In this document: one piece after another, positions 35,477 through 45,470 of the stretch
Layout of the letters: every line of letters begins with the position of its first letter
Position numbering within the stretch: position 1 is the stretch's first letter
Origin: Sophora flavescens
Taxonomy: Eukaryota; Streptophyta; Magnoliopsida; Fabales; Fabaceae
Length of the DNA: 64,000 nucleotides
Assembly (NCBI GenBank): GCA_030762895.1
Contig: CM061070.1
Coordinates: forward strand, 51,039,007-51,103,006
Direction: 5' to 3'
Position numbers and translations under genes: made by a program
The notes under the pieces: generated by a model
What the model was told of the DNA's origin: nothing
Seen by the model: only the letters and a program-made list of their open reading frames with translations
The model's database searches: none

Positions 35477-38140
35477 TTGTTGTGCTCCCTTCCTCCCTCC
35501 TATGAGAACTTGGTTGACACAATGATGTTTGGTAAAGAAAGCCTCACCTTAGAAGAAGTGAAAGCCACTCTTAATTCTCGAGAAATGAAGAAGAGAATTA
35601 CTCATGATAAAGGTGAAGGTGGAGATGCAGAAGGGCTATTTGTCAGAGACAGAACTGATAACAGAGAAACAAAGGGCAAGAATAGGAGGAACCGATCCAA
35701 ATCCAAAGGCAAGAAAGAGTGTTACTACTGCCATAAGGAGGGACATTTCAGAAAGAACTGTCCTGAGAGGAAAAGAAAGAGTAATGGCAAGCAAAACTCA
35801 AATGATATGGCTGTGGTAGCAGATGGTTATGAGAGCTCGGATGTGTTAGCAGTGACTGAATATTCTTGCAGTGAGGAGTGGATTCTTGACTCTGGGTGTT
35901 CATTCCACATGACCCCTAATCAAGAATGGTTTGAATCCTACAAAAGGATCGATGCAGGAAAGGTGCTAATGGGGAACAATGTTGCTTGCAAAGTAGCTGA
36001 AATTGGCAATGTCAGGATCAAATTCAGTGATGGATCAGCAAAATTGTTCACAGATGTCAGACATGTACCCGAGCTGAAGAGAAATCTCCTTTCTCTTGGC
36101 ATGCTGGATCAAGCAGGATGTACATTCAAAGGAGAAGGTGGTGTTCTGAAGATAAGCAAGGGCTCAATGGTCATGATGAAGGGAACCAGAAAGAATGGCT
36201 TGTACAGATTGCAAGGTGCAACTATGTTAAATCCTGCCAGTTTAATTTCTGCATCAAAATTAAATTCCATACAGCTATGGCACCTCAGACTAGCTCACGT
36301 CAGTGAAAGAGGCTTGGAGGAATTGTACAAGCAGGGTCTAATAGGAAATGGAGACTTTGAAAGGTTAGAATTCTGTGAACACTGTCTTTATGGCAAACAG
36401 AAAAGAGTCAAGTTTTCTTCTGCCATACACACAACTAAAGCCTCGGTTGATTATGTGCATTCTGATATATGGGGGCCAGCAAGGGTTCCCTCATTAGGTG
36501 GTGCAAGATATTTCATAACATTCATAGATGATTGGTCAAGAAAAGTGTGGGTGTATTTGTTGAAACACAAGAATCAAGCATTCAAGTGTTTTAAACAATG
36601 GAAAGCACTTGTTGAGAATCAAATAGGAAGGAAGGTTAAGGTACTTAGAACTGACAATGGACTTCAATATCTAAGTGAAGAGTTCACTGAGTTTTGCAAG
36701 GATAATGGGATAACCAGGCACAAAACAGTAAGACTAACTCCTAAACAAAATGGTCTTGCTGAGAGAATGAATAGGACCATTTTGGAGAGGGTTAGGTGCA
36801 TGTTGTCCAATGCCAACCTAAGCAAGGTGTTTTGGGGAGAGGCAGTTCACACTGCATGCTATCTAATCAATAGGTCTCCTTCAGCTGCTATTGATTTCAA
36901 GACACCAGAGGAGTTGTGGACAGGAAGAGCACCAACCTATGACAACCTGAGAATATTTGGATGTACAGCCTATATTCATGTAAATGAAGGGAAATTGGAG
37001 CCCAGATCAAAGAAGGGAATCTTCTTGGGATATCCTGATGGTGTAAAGGGTTACAAGGTGTGGTTAACCAAACCAGGTGGAGGAAAGGCTGTGATCAGCA
37101 GAGATGTTGTCTTCAAGGAAGAATGCATGCTTGAGGATGCAGGCCAGAAAGCTGAGATGTCTAAGGAACCAGATGAACCCGACAACAAGGTTCAATTGGA
37201 GGTGGAGCATGGTACTGCAGATACAACAGATGACAGTACTCAGCCACCTACTGAAACTGATGAACAACATGCAGCAGCAGAATCATCCTATAATCTGGTC
37301 AGAGACAGGGCTAGAAGGCAGATCAAACCACCTCAAAGGCTCGGCTATGCAGACCTCATTGCTTATGCACTGAGTGTAGAAATTGAGGATCAGGTAATTG
37401 ATCCTATTAACTACAAGGAGGCAATGGAAAGTTCAGATAAAGAGCACTGGAAATCTGCCATGACTGATGAGATAAACTCCCTTATGAAAAACAACACCTG
37501 GGAACTTGTGGAGAAACCTGCAAATCACAAAATTGTAGGTTACAAATGGATTTTTAAGAAAAAACCAGAAATTCCAGGGGTTGAAGGAAGTAGATACAAG
37601 GCTAGACTCGTTGCAAAAGGCTTCACACAAAGGGAAGGAATTGATTACAATGAGATTTTTTCCCCGGTTGTGAAACACACAAGCATTAGAGTCATTCTTG
37701 CTCTAGTTGCAGTCTACAACTTGGAACTTGAGCAAATGGATGTGAAGACAGCCTTCTTACATGGTCAGCTGGATGAAAGGATATACATGAAACTACCTGA
37801 AGGGTATGAAGTAGAAGGAAAGGAACAAATGGTATGCCTGCTGAAAAAGTCCTTGTATAGACTGAAACAGTCACCAAGACAATGGTACAAAAGATTTGAC
37901 ACTTTTGTAGTGACAAATGGCTACATATGAAGTTCTTTCGATTCTTTGTGTCTACTTCAAGAAAGCCAGCTCAGTCACTACATATATCTCCTACTCTATG
38001 TTGATGACATGCTCATTGCAAGTAAAGATCTAGAGGCAATCACCAAGCTCAAGGGTCTGCTAAGTTCTGAATTCGAGATGAAGGACTTAGGTGCAGCAAG
38101 AAAGATCTTGGGGATGGAAATCCCAGAGAAAGAGAGATGA
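35474..38140 (+). pseudogene. pol: Copia gag C-terminus, protease, integrase and RT
   Basis: A frame open from before 35474 to TGA 37928-37930. Domains in order: zinc knuckle CYYCHKEGHFRKNC (35720-35761); protease DSGCSFH from 35888; GAG-pre-integrase LWHLRLAHVSERG (about 36278); integrase with HSDIWGPA (about 36458), FIDDWSRKVWVY (about 36520) and PKQNGLAERMNR (about 36742); RT with ARLVAKGFTQREG (about 37602), QMDVKTAFLHG (about 37735) and LYRLKQSPRQWY. The TGA at 37928 replaces a residue between RT motifs. The same frame continues with the catalytic YVDD at 37997-38008 and ends at TGA 38138-38140, where a frameshift begins. The integrase catalytic residues look intact. Confidence 0.92.
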
Positions 38141-38981
38141 AAGACTTATCTTCTTGCATCGAGTCGGGGTATCTTTGAAAAGGTGCTTAGAAGGTTCAAT
38201 ATGCTAGATGCCAAGGCGTTTCAACTCCCATAGCTGGTCATTTCAAGCTATCGGTTGAACAATCTCCCAAAACCGATGAAGACCAAGAAGTACATGGATA
38301 GCATCCCTTACTCCCATGCCATAGGGAGTTTGATGTATGCTATGGTATGTTCAAGACCCGATCTCGCCTATCTGCCAAAGATGGTCGGCAGATTCATGGG
38401 GAACCCAGGGGAAGGAGCATTGGCGGCAGTCAAGTGGATTCTTAGATACTTGAAAGGGACAAAATCTGTTGGATTGATATTTGGTAAATCAAAATCGAAA
38501 AAAAGCAATGCAAAGAGGATATGTGGATGCTGATTTTGCAGGGGACATTGATAGAAGAAGGTCTCTAACAAGATATCTGTTCACACTCTATGGAAATGTG
38601 GTAAGTTGGAAGGAAAATTTGCAATCAATAGTTGCCTTATCTACCACTGAATCTGAGTATATTGCTTTGACTGAAGCCATAAAGGAAGCAATATGGCTCA
38701 AAGGCTTTGTAAATGAACTGGAAGGGAGGGAAATTCCTATGACAGTATGGTGTGATAGCCAAAGTGCTATCCATCTCTCAAAGAACCAAATGTTCCATGA
38801 GAGGACAAAGCATATTGACATCAGAATGCACTGCATTCGTGACATCATTGCAAATGGCATAGTTGAAGTGAAAAAGGTTGCTACTGAAGACAATATGGCT
38901 GATATGTTAACCAAGGTGGTTCCAAGGGCCAAATTCCAGCACTGCATGAATTTGGCAAGTATTGGAACCTGTGATAAATAA
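38141..38981 (+). pseudogene. pol: Copia RT C-terminus and RNase H
   Basis: A frame break at about 38140-38255 is followed by YSHAIGSLMYAMVCSRPDLA (38312 on) and LRYLKGTKSVGLIF. Near 38480-38520 the frame shifts again into the RNase H part: GYVDADFAGDIDRRRS (about 38517), ALSTTESEYIALTEA (about 38637), VWCDSQSAIHLSKN and RTKHIDIRMH, ending with NMADMLTKVVP and TAA at 38979-38981. The Asp, Glu and Asp expected for RNase H catalysis are present. The closing DMLTK motif is complete here, unlike in the SIRE-like element. Confidence 0.9.
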
Positions 38982-39046
38982 GTCTATTTAAGGAGACTGG
39001 ATGCATACCTAGATGGTACCTGAATTGAAGATCCAAGGTGGAGAAT

Positions 39047-39754
39047 TGTGGCAGCTGGCTCATCAATCAGTTAATCAGTTAGGCTATGCATAGAGTTTTC
39101 TCAACTATGTGATATCTGAAAAAGTAGTTAAGTCTGTTAGGTAGTTAAATCTATTTTCTGTTATGTAACTACCTGGAGAGAGACTTGTTTTGTACAGATA
39201 TATAAGTCATTGTTGAGAGAAACTTGAGAGAGAGAGATTCGAAGTGTAATATACACGGAAAACCAGATAGAGAGGGAGTGATTCATTGAGATCAAGAAAG
39301 GAGTGCAAGTGAGGATTGAGAGAGTTTAGTTTCAACCCTGAAAGTCTTGTAACCAGTTTCTTTTGATCTAGTGGATAGAAAGTCTTGCCTCAGTGTGGAT
39401 GTTGGAGCAACTTGCTCTGAACCACGATAACATACTGTTCTTCATCCTTTTTTTTCGTATACTTCTGCATAATCCCGTTTCTTGCATTCTGCATTCTGCA
39501 TTCTGCACAATATCGTTTTTACCATTTCTGTCAAGAAAAGCATTTCCGTCAAGAAGCTTTTCCGTCGGAGGAAGCATTTCTGTCAAAGCAGCAATTGTGT
39601 GTCCTTGGCATAACAGCTGGTTGCGATTTCTATCAGAAGGCGATTTCTGTCAAGAAACGTTTTCCGTCAAGACGCATTTTTGTCAAGAAGCGATTTCTGT
39701 CGGCAGAAGCAATTTCTGTCGACACAACAGCAATTCTGCGTTCTTGTCGTAACA
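39047..39754 (+). repeat. 3' LTR of copia element
   Basis: Starts TGTGGCAGCTGGCTCATC after the purine-rich AAGGTGGAGAAT and ends CGTAACA. It has one additional CATTCTG repeat unit relative to the 5' LTR. Confidence 0.95.
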
Positions 39755-39759
39755 ACTAC
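39755..39759 (+). repeat. Target site duplication ACTAC, right
   Basis: Identical to 34460-34464; the gypsy-derived open frame resumes here. Confidence 0.95.
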
Positions 39760-40450
39760 CGATGTAATTGAAGAGATAATCCCAAGGGAAGTACTCCCTG
39801 GTCTAGGAACTTGCATGGGTTCCCAAAAGTATGGATATTTTAACACAAGATTTGATAATATGCTTGGTAAATTGCTTGGGTCTTGTTATTATTCTACATT
39901 TGATAGGAATGAAAACTTGCTTGATGAATTGCATGATTCTTTCCATCTTCCTAAGATTGATTTGAGAATTATGAATCAAGACTTGAACGAGTTCCTTGAT
40001 AAATGTGTTGTTGTGCTTTCTAATGTTCATTTGGTTCATCACAACAATTTTGAGGAATGTGTTGGATTACTTAGAGAAAGTTTGTTTGCTAACTTGCTCA
40101 CGTACTCTTTTGTTCAAAATAAAGTTAGCATTTTGAGGTTTGTTATGAGCTCAAAAGGTTTGCATGTGATAATAATTGATGGGTTAACTATTATTCCCCT
40201 TCTTACTCTACCCATTCTTGCAAATTCTTTTAAGCTTTCATATTATGATCCTAATGTGTTTGAGGGGATTATCTTGTTTCAAAAAGAACCATCCCTTGAT
40301 TGTGATAAGGAGAATGTCCATGAGGCTCAACTTTCTTGGGAGCCTTTAAAAAGAGAAAATACATTTTCTTTTATGACCATATTCAAGCTAAGAAAGGTAA
40401 ACTTGAAAGTAAATTTTCACAAAAGTATAATTTTCTGCTTACTCTTATAA
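39760..40450 (+). pseudogene. RT-like open frame lacking catalytic aspartates
   Basis: About 230 codons without a stop. Relatedness to Ty3/gypsy RT is visible in order: FDNMLGKLLGSCYYS and LLDELHDSFHLPKIDLR (compare the usual MLDELHG and F-KIDL block), then LNEFLDKCVVV followed by 20 residues where YFDD is expected, then ECVGLLRESLFANL and VSILRFVMSSKGLHV (compare KLFANL, V-FLGFVVSSKG). The YFDD position reads LSNV, so both catalytic aspartates are gone, and the first RT Asp region is reduced. The upstream part (DVIEEIIPREVLPGLGTCM) also occurs in both arms of the inverted repeat. It shows an RT-derived shape without catalytic capacity; whether the open frame is selected or chance is unknown. 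Confidence 0.55.
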
Positions 40451-40506
40451 TTCTTTACCTTGGTTATGAATGTGTTGGGATGTTGATTTGGATACCCTCC
40501 TTATTT

Positions 40507-42054
40507 GAGAAAATTCATCCTCGAACTTATGACTTCAATCCCAAGCATGTTATCGAATCTTGTGTTAAGATATCCATACTTTTGGGTAACCATGCAAGTT
40601 TTCAAACCATGGGGTACCTCCCTTGGGATGAACTCTTCAATTACATCGGTTGTATCAAACTTAAGTTCAAAATATATTTCAAGAGGAGGTAAAGCATGAG
40701 TGGATGCTTTAGTGAGCTTTTGAGAGTCCATGCAAGTTCCAAAACCATGTGGTGCTTCCTTAGGGATTAAATCTCCAAATTTCTGCAAAAGAGTTACAAC
40801 TCCACTAGGCAAAGAGAGATCATTAGAAGTATTAGCAACCAAATAAAAATTCTTGAAATAAAATATGCATTGGGGCTGCCTTGAAATCAAATCCCTCTTC
40901 TCTTCACTTTTTGTTGCCAAATAACTCTCTTTTTCCTCACTAATTTTCACATTATTTTTCTCAATATTTTTCACACTATTTTTCTCACTATTTTTATCAT
41001 CACTATTCTTTTCACTCTTTTTTTTCCTCTTGATCATCACTCTTCTTTTCACTCTCTTTTTCTTTTTCATCTTTCTTTTCTTTCTCTTCAAATGTACTCT
41101 CAACTTTTATCTCATTCTCTTGTTTTCTTTCTCTCCTTCTTTCTTCTCACTCTGTTTCTTGGAGTCTTCAACCATCTTCTTCCAACATGCTTCATTTATT
41201 TCTATTTGTCTCTTCATTCTCGTCTTTTTTCTCAAGCACATAAGAAGGGGGTTAAAAAGTGGATCCGAGAAATGCATGAGAGACATGACAAGAAGGTGAA
41301 AGAGTATGAAAGAAGGTTGAGAAAAAAGACGAGAATGAAGAGACAAATAGAAATAAATGAAGCATGTTGGAAGAAGATGGTTGAAGACTCCAAGAAAGAG
41401 AGTGAGAAGAAAGAGGGAGAGAAAGAAAACAAGAGAATGAGGTAAAAGTTGAGAGTACATTCGAAGAGAAAGAAAAGAAAGATGAAAAAGAAAAAGAAAA
41501 AGAGAGTGAAAAGAAGAGTGATGATCAAGAGGAAAAAGAAAAAGAGAGTGAAAAGAAGAGTGATGATAAAAATAGTGAGAAAAATAGTGTGAAAAATATT
41601 GAGAAAAATAATATGAAAATTAGTGAGAAAAAAGAGAGTTATTTGGCAACAAAAAGTGAAGAGAAGAGGGATTTGATTTCAAGGCAGCCCCAATGCATAT
41701 TTTATTGCAAGAATTTTTATTTGGTTGCTAATACTTCTAATGATCTTTCTTTGCCTAGTGGTGTTGTAACTCTTTTGCAGAAATTTGGAGATTTAATCCC
41801 TAAGGAAGCACCACATGGTTTTGGAACTTGCATGGACTCTCAAAAGCTCACTAAAACATCCACTCATGCTTTGCCTCCTCTTGAAATATATTTTGAACTT
41901 AAGTTTGATACAGCCGATGTAATTGAAGAGTTCATCCCAAGGGAGGTACCCCATGGTTTGGGAACTTGCATGGTTACCCAAAAGTATGGATATCTTAACA
42001 CAAGATTCGATAACATGCTTGGGATTGAAGTCATAAATTTGAGGACGAATTTTC
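40507..42054. repeat. Large near-perfect inverted repeat (about 730-bp arms, 82-bp loop)
   Basis: Left arm 40507-41236 and right arm 41319-42054 are reverse complements with only scattered differences; the loop is 41237-41318. The arms encode the same protein segment on opposite strands: a Lys/Glu-rich run, then ESYLATKSEEKRDLISRQPQ, LPSGVVTLLQKFGDLIPKEA, and DVIEEFIPREVPHGL to FDNMLGIEV. LPSGVV-LLQ-F-D--PKE resembles the linker between protease and RT of gypsy pol. A transcript through it would fold into a hairpin with a stem of about 730 bp. Confidence 0.93.
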
Positions 42055-42056
42055 GT

Positions 42057-42070
42057 AAAGAAGGAGGGTA
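42057..42070 (+). other. Polypurine tract of gypsy-derived element
   Basis: AAAGAAGGAGGGTA immediately precedes the LTR start TGATATGAGCC. A reversed relative (AAGGAGGGTAT on the minus strand) sits just outside the left arm of the inverted repeat at about 40495-40505. Confidence 0.7.
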
Positions 42071-43062
42071 TGATATGAGCCAGCGGGGCAAGTCAACTTT
42101 TCAACAAGAATGATATGAGCCCAATGAAGACCATGGATCAAGAATCAAATCAAGGACTTGGTGGGCGCATGACAAGAGTTAGATACAAGAAAGCCCAACA
42201 AGCTCTTAATCACATGGTGGCTATTTTGATAGAAGCAAGCCCAAGATCAAGACCAAATGGAATGAAGCCCAAATTAATGACTTATCTCATCCAACTAGAA
42301 GACCCTTGAACATGTTCAAATGGGGCGTGCACCAAGAATAAAAACCAATTAGTTGTTTACTTTTAAATTCAATAAGTGTAATGGGTTATGTGAGTGGGTC
42401 CAATTACTAAGTGTTGTTTTTGGGTCAAGCCCACTTCCTTCCATGATGTACACGAATTCTAGGCTTAGTTGGAGGGATCTTTTTGGTTTGCATGCCAAAA
42501 GTAACTCCTTTTACATTATTAGTCTTTTGTGTTTTGTTAATTATGTGGGGTTACACTTTTAATATGAGAAGTAAGTGTGGCTGCTAGATAATGGAAGGGA
42601 GATAGAATAATAAATTCACCGTTTAGTGGCTGAGTTAAATTGAGAGTTAAGTTAGTCATTAGTTGTTGAATTATGTGAATCATTAGATGGGGGTTATGGA
42701 ATATGGGAAATACAATGTAAATCAAAAAGTGGGCAGCCATGTGCCTATATGTATGACGCCTTAACACATTGGAATGATAACTTGGAAGTTGTTTTTGGAT
42801 TAAATCCATTTTTGTGAGAATTTTGTTCTCCTTGGTTCTTGGTTGAGCCAACCTTTGTTCTTATCAAGAATCCAAGATTCTTGTGGCGAACTTCATAGGC
42901 TTAACAAACTCTCTAGTTTGTGGCGCCATCGTCATCTCTTTCTCATCCATTTTGTTTCTTTCTTCACTTTAATTTGGTTACAAAACTGAGTTGCACTTTT
43001 AACTTGTTAAAATTCAACCATAAGATCATCTCCAAAGGCAACCTATCCTTTGGTTGTCATCA
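42071..43062 (+). repeat. Internal direct LTR of gypsy-derived element
   Basis: 992 bases, TGATATGAGCCAGCGGGG to GGTTGTCATCA, the same orientation as 32130-33060. It contains the pol-end-like block GGRMTRVRYKKAQQALNHMV. No TSD TTAGG follows it; the next bases are AACACT and then an inverted LTR. Confidence 0.88.
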
Positions 43063-43068
43063 AACACT

Positions 43069-43905
43069 TGATGACAACCAAATGGATAGGTTGCCTTTGG
43101 AGATGATCTTTTTGTTGAATTTTAACAATTAATTTGCGGAACAGTTTTGAGATTAAAATAAAAGGAAGAAAAGAAACAAATGGATGGAGAATAGAGATGA
43201 TGATGGCACCACAAACTAGAGAGTTTGATAAGATAAGTGAAGTTCGCCACAAGAATCGTGGATTCTTGATAAGAACAAGGTTGGCTTAACCAAGAACCAA
43301 AGAGAACTAAATTTTCACAAATGGAATTTGATCCAAACGAACATCCAAGTTATCATTCATGGTGTAATAGGCACAATACATATAGGAGTGTGGATGCCTA
43401 ATTTCGAATTTACATTTTGCCTTCTCAATTATTCTATAACCCCCACATAACTAGCCTAATCATGACTCACTTAACCCTCCTATAATTACATAAATCATTA
43501 ACATAACTAATAGGAGTTTCTTTTAGCATGCAAGCTAAAGATTCCCTCTCAAGAAGACTCTAATTTTGTGTTCAATATGAAGTGGGCTTGACCCAATTGC
43601 AACACTAACAAACTTGGATCCACTCAAATAACCCATTACACTTATTAAATTAAAACAAAACAAGTGAAATCTGCTCATAACTAGTGCACGCCCCACTTAA
43701 GCATGTTCATGGGTCTTCTAGTTGAATGAGATAAGTAATCAACTTGGGCTCCATTCCATTTGGTCTTGATCTTGGGCTTGCTTCTATCAAAATAGTCACC
43801 ATGTGATTAAGAGCTTGTTGGACTTTCTTGGTTCTAACTCTTCTCATAGGTTGACCAAGTCCATGTAGTGCTTCTTGGTCCATGCAACTTATTTGGCTCA
43901 TATCA
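43069..43905 (-). repeat. Inverted terminal LTR of gypsy-derived element
   Basis: Reverse complement of the LTR at 42071-43062, somewhat shorter and visibly more diverged. Begins TGATGACAACC and ends GGCTCATATCA, so its U3 end forms the outer right border and is followed directly by the TSD TTAGG. The minus strand again encodes the pol-end block (43901-43707). Confidence 0.88.
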
Positions 43906-43910
43906 TTAGG
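43906..43910 (+). repeat. Target site duplication TTAGG, right
   Basis: Identical to 32125-32129. L1 3' UTR sequence resumes after it. Confidence 0.8.
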
Positions 43911-44162
43911 ATAATTGAATTTAATTGCTGGTTTTTCCTCCTTGCGGTTATGCTTAGTGGTGGGAGATCTATGCTTTTTGGTTCTTATTACAGGGAGGAG
44001 TTGTAGTCTCCTTTAGCTTTGTTTTATTCTTCTATTGGTTACTGTTTTGTTCTGTATGATACAATGTATTTGGACTGAGTACACCTAGTACTCTATCTAA
44101 TACAATTTTTTGCCTATAAAAAAACCTATAAATTGGATAGCAGCTAACATTGAAAGTTAATT

Positions 44163-44297
44163 GAGATATTTGGGGCCTTGGTTATGTGGGAGGTTTATTG
44201 AGATGGTTTTCAGCTGCTGGCTTTAGTGCTTTGGTTGTATAGTTGTTTGGGTTCGATACCCCTTATATGTTAATAATATTTCTTTTATCTTTAAAAA
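44163..44297 (+). mobile_element. tRNA-derived SINE with target duplications
   Basis: About 135 bases. A B-box GGTTCGATACC at 44250-44260 and an A-box-like TGGTTATGTGGG at about 44180-44191 are spaced as in RNA polymerase III promoters. The body ends in TTTATCTTTAAAAAAA. Target duplications AACATTGAAAGTTAAT (44146-44161) and AACATTGAAAAGTTAAT (44298-44314) differ by one inserted A. It landed a few bases downstream of the L1 poly(A). Confidence 0.75.
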
Positions 44298-44314
44298 AAC
44301 ATTGAAAAGTTAAT

Positions 44315-44537
44315 ATTTAACTATATATTAATTCTTATTTTCCCTCTTCTCACCGTCTACATTTCTTGGACGAATGTCACCGCCACCTTAACTTCCACCA
44401 CACCATCCCATCCTGCTGCCCCACGCCACCTCGTCCCTCCACCACTACCAATCCCCGGATTATTTTAGAAAATAGATTTTAATTTATGCGAAAGCTAATA
44501 ATAAAAAATAGTGACATCTTTTTATGTGCAAAATAGA
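44315..44537. other. Non-coding stretch with CCACC-rich patch
   Basis: 44345-44460 is unusually C-rich (CACCGCCACC, CCACCACACC, CCACCACTACC). No frame or element is recognised. Confidence 0.35.
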
Positions 44538-45470
44538 CCTCAAACTATTGAAACTGAATATGCTATGTATGCTTATGATCTTTTATAATTTAACCATGGT
44601 ATTTCTAATTAAATTAAATTTATAACATGATATGACATAAAATTAATTAACTTTTTTCTTTGTTATTATGTTATAAAAGATATTATTTATAAAACTATAT
44701 TTTTTATATTTTTTAATATTATATATATATATATATTATGTTGTATTTTTATTATTTTATTTTTTGAAAACTATATCATTACTCATGTACAAGCCCTCTT
44801 CAAAAAAAAAAAAAAAATCACCGAGTCAGTCAAGCAAAGAAGTTATATCAATTATTAGAATGTCGTGTTTGCTACCGCTCATATTAATAGACGACACATG
44901 ACAACCAAACATTGGTTCACACTCTACCCAAATTAAGGTTCATCAAGCTTTTGATTTGTGGCCTTCGAATAAAATCAGGTTGGCCTTAATTTTCTATTCA
45001 ACAATTATTATTTTCAGAATTTCTATCATTCATGTATGAATAGCCTCAAACTATTGAAACTAAATATGCTTTGTATGCATATGTTCTTTTATAATCTGAC
45101 CGTGGTATTTTAAATTAATTAAATTGATAGCATGATATGACCGAAAAGTAATTAACTGTTTTCTTTATTATTATGTTATAAAAGATATTATTCACAAAAC
45201 TGTATTTTTTTTAATATATATATATATATATATATAGTATTTTTATTATTGATCTTCTTTGAAAAATATACGACTACTCATGTATGAGTCAGTCAAGAAG
45301 GAGATTTATCAATTATTAGATGTCGCGTTTGCCACTGCTTATATTAATAGACGACACGACACATGATAATTAAACGTTGGTCTACACTCTATCCAAATTA
45401 AGGTCCACCAAGCTTTTGGACTTGTCGCCTTCGAAGAAATTCAGAATTTATATCATTCATGTATGGAATG
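44538..45470. repeat. Tandem repeat of about 506 bp within duplicated block
   Basis: CCTCAAACTATTGAAACT begins units at 44538 and 45044. Each unit contains CTTTTATAATTT-ACC-TGGTATTT, a TA run, GTCAGTCAAG, ATATTAATAGACGACAC and CAAATTAAGGT-CA-CAAGCTTTT. A further copy is at 58159 in the second half of the larger duplication. Confidence 0.8.

Larger units (their letters stand above)
34465..39754 (+). mobile_element. Ty1/copia LTR retrotransposon with perfect TSD
   Basis: 5,290 bases with LTRs of 702 and 708 bases, a 5-bp TSD (ACTAC), a PBS and gag-pol in copia order. LTRs differ by about a dozen substitutions plus one 7-base CATTCTG repeat difference, giving roughly 98% identity by eye, so it is much younger than the SIRE-like element. 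Gag has an internal deletion and pol carries stops and frameshifts, so it cannot move alone. The host gypsy-derived frame resumes on the far side (ACTACCGATGTAATTGAAG). Confidence 0.95.
32130..43905 (+). mobile_element. Non-autonomous Ty3/gypsy-derived element with inverted terminal LTRs
   Basis: Flanked by the 5-bp TSD TTAGG. Order: LTR forward (32130-33060), PBS-like site, gag pseudogene, [copia insertion 34465-39754 with its own TSD], RT-like open frame (39760-40450), a large inverted repeat (40507-42054), polypurine tract, LTR forward (42071-43062), six bases AACACT, LTR reverse (43069-43905). Both outer ends are therefore U3 ends (TGATA... and ...TATCA). No integrase, RNase H or intact RT/protease is recognised, so it resembles the GAG-only non-autonomous LTR elements called TR-GAG. 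The inverted terminal LTR is abnormal and is discussed in the findings. Confidence 0.8.
30105..44124 (+). mobile_element. L1-type LINE, 5'-deleted, split by gypsy-derived element
   Basis: Body at 30105-32129, resuming at 43911 and ending in a poly(A) tract after TTTTTTGCCTATAAAAAAA at about 44116-44124. The interruption 32130-43905 is flanked by TTAGG on both sides (32125-32129 and 43906-43910), so LINE sequence is continuous once it is removed. It lacks endonuclease and the first RT blocks and, unlike the minus-strand L1 at 13065, shows no RNase H. Confidence 0.8.

Noticed and set aside
41092..41460. Two open frames of 117 codons on opposite strands with nearly identical hydrophobic N-terminal half and K/E-rich C-terminal half
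   Set aside because: They are products of reading through the centre of the inverted repeat on each strand. The hydrophobic halves are the antisense of the K/E-rich coding sequence, so neither is a real membrane protein gene.
43069..43905. Independent solo LTR inserted next to the gypsy-derived element
   Set aside because: It has no target duplication of its own, and its outer border uses the same TTAGG as the left end of the element. It is kept as an alternative in the finding but not preferred.
44250..44260. GGTTCGATACC B-box as part of a tRNA gene
   Set aside because: No cloverleaf arms or anticodon loop can be placed. The A-rich tail and target duplications make it a SINE.
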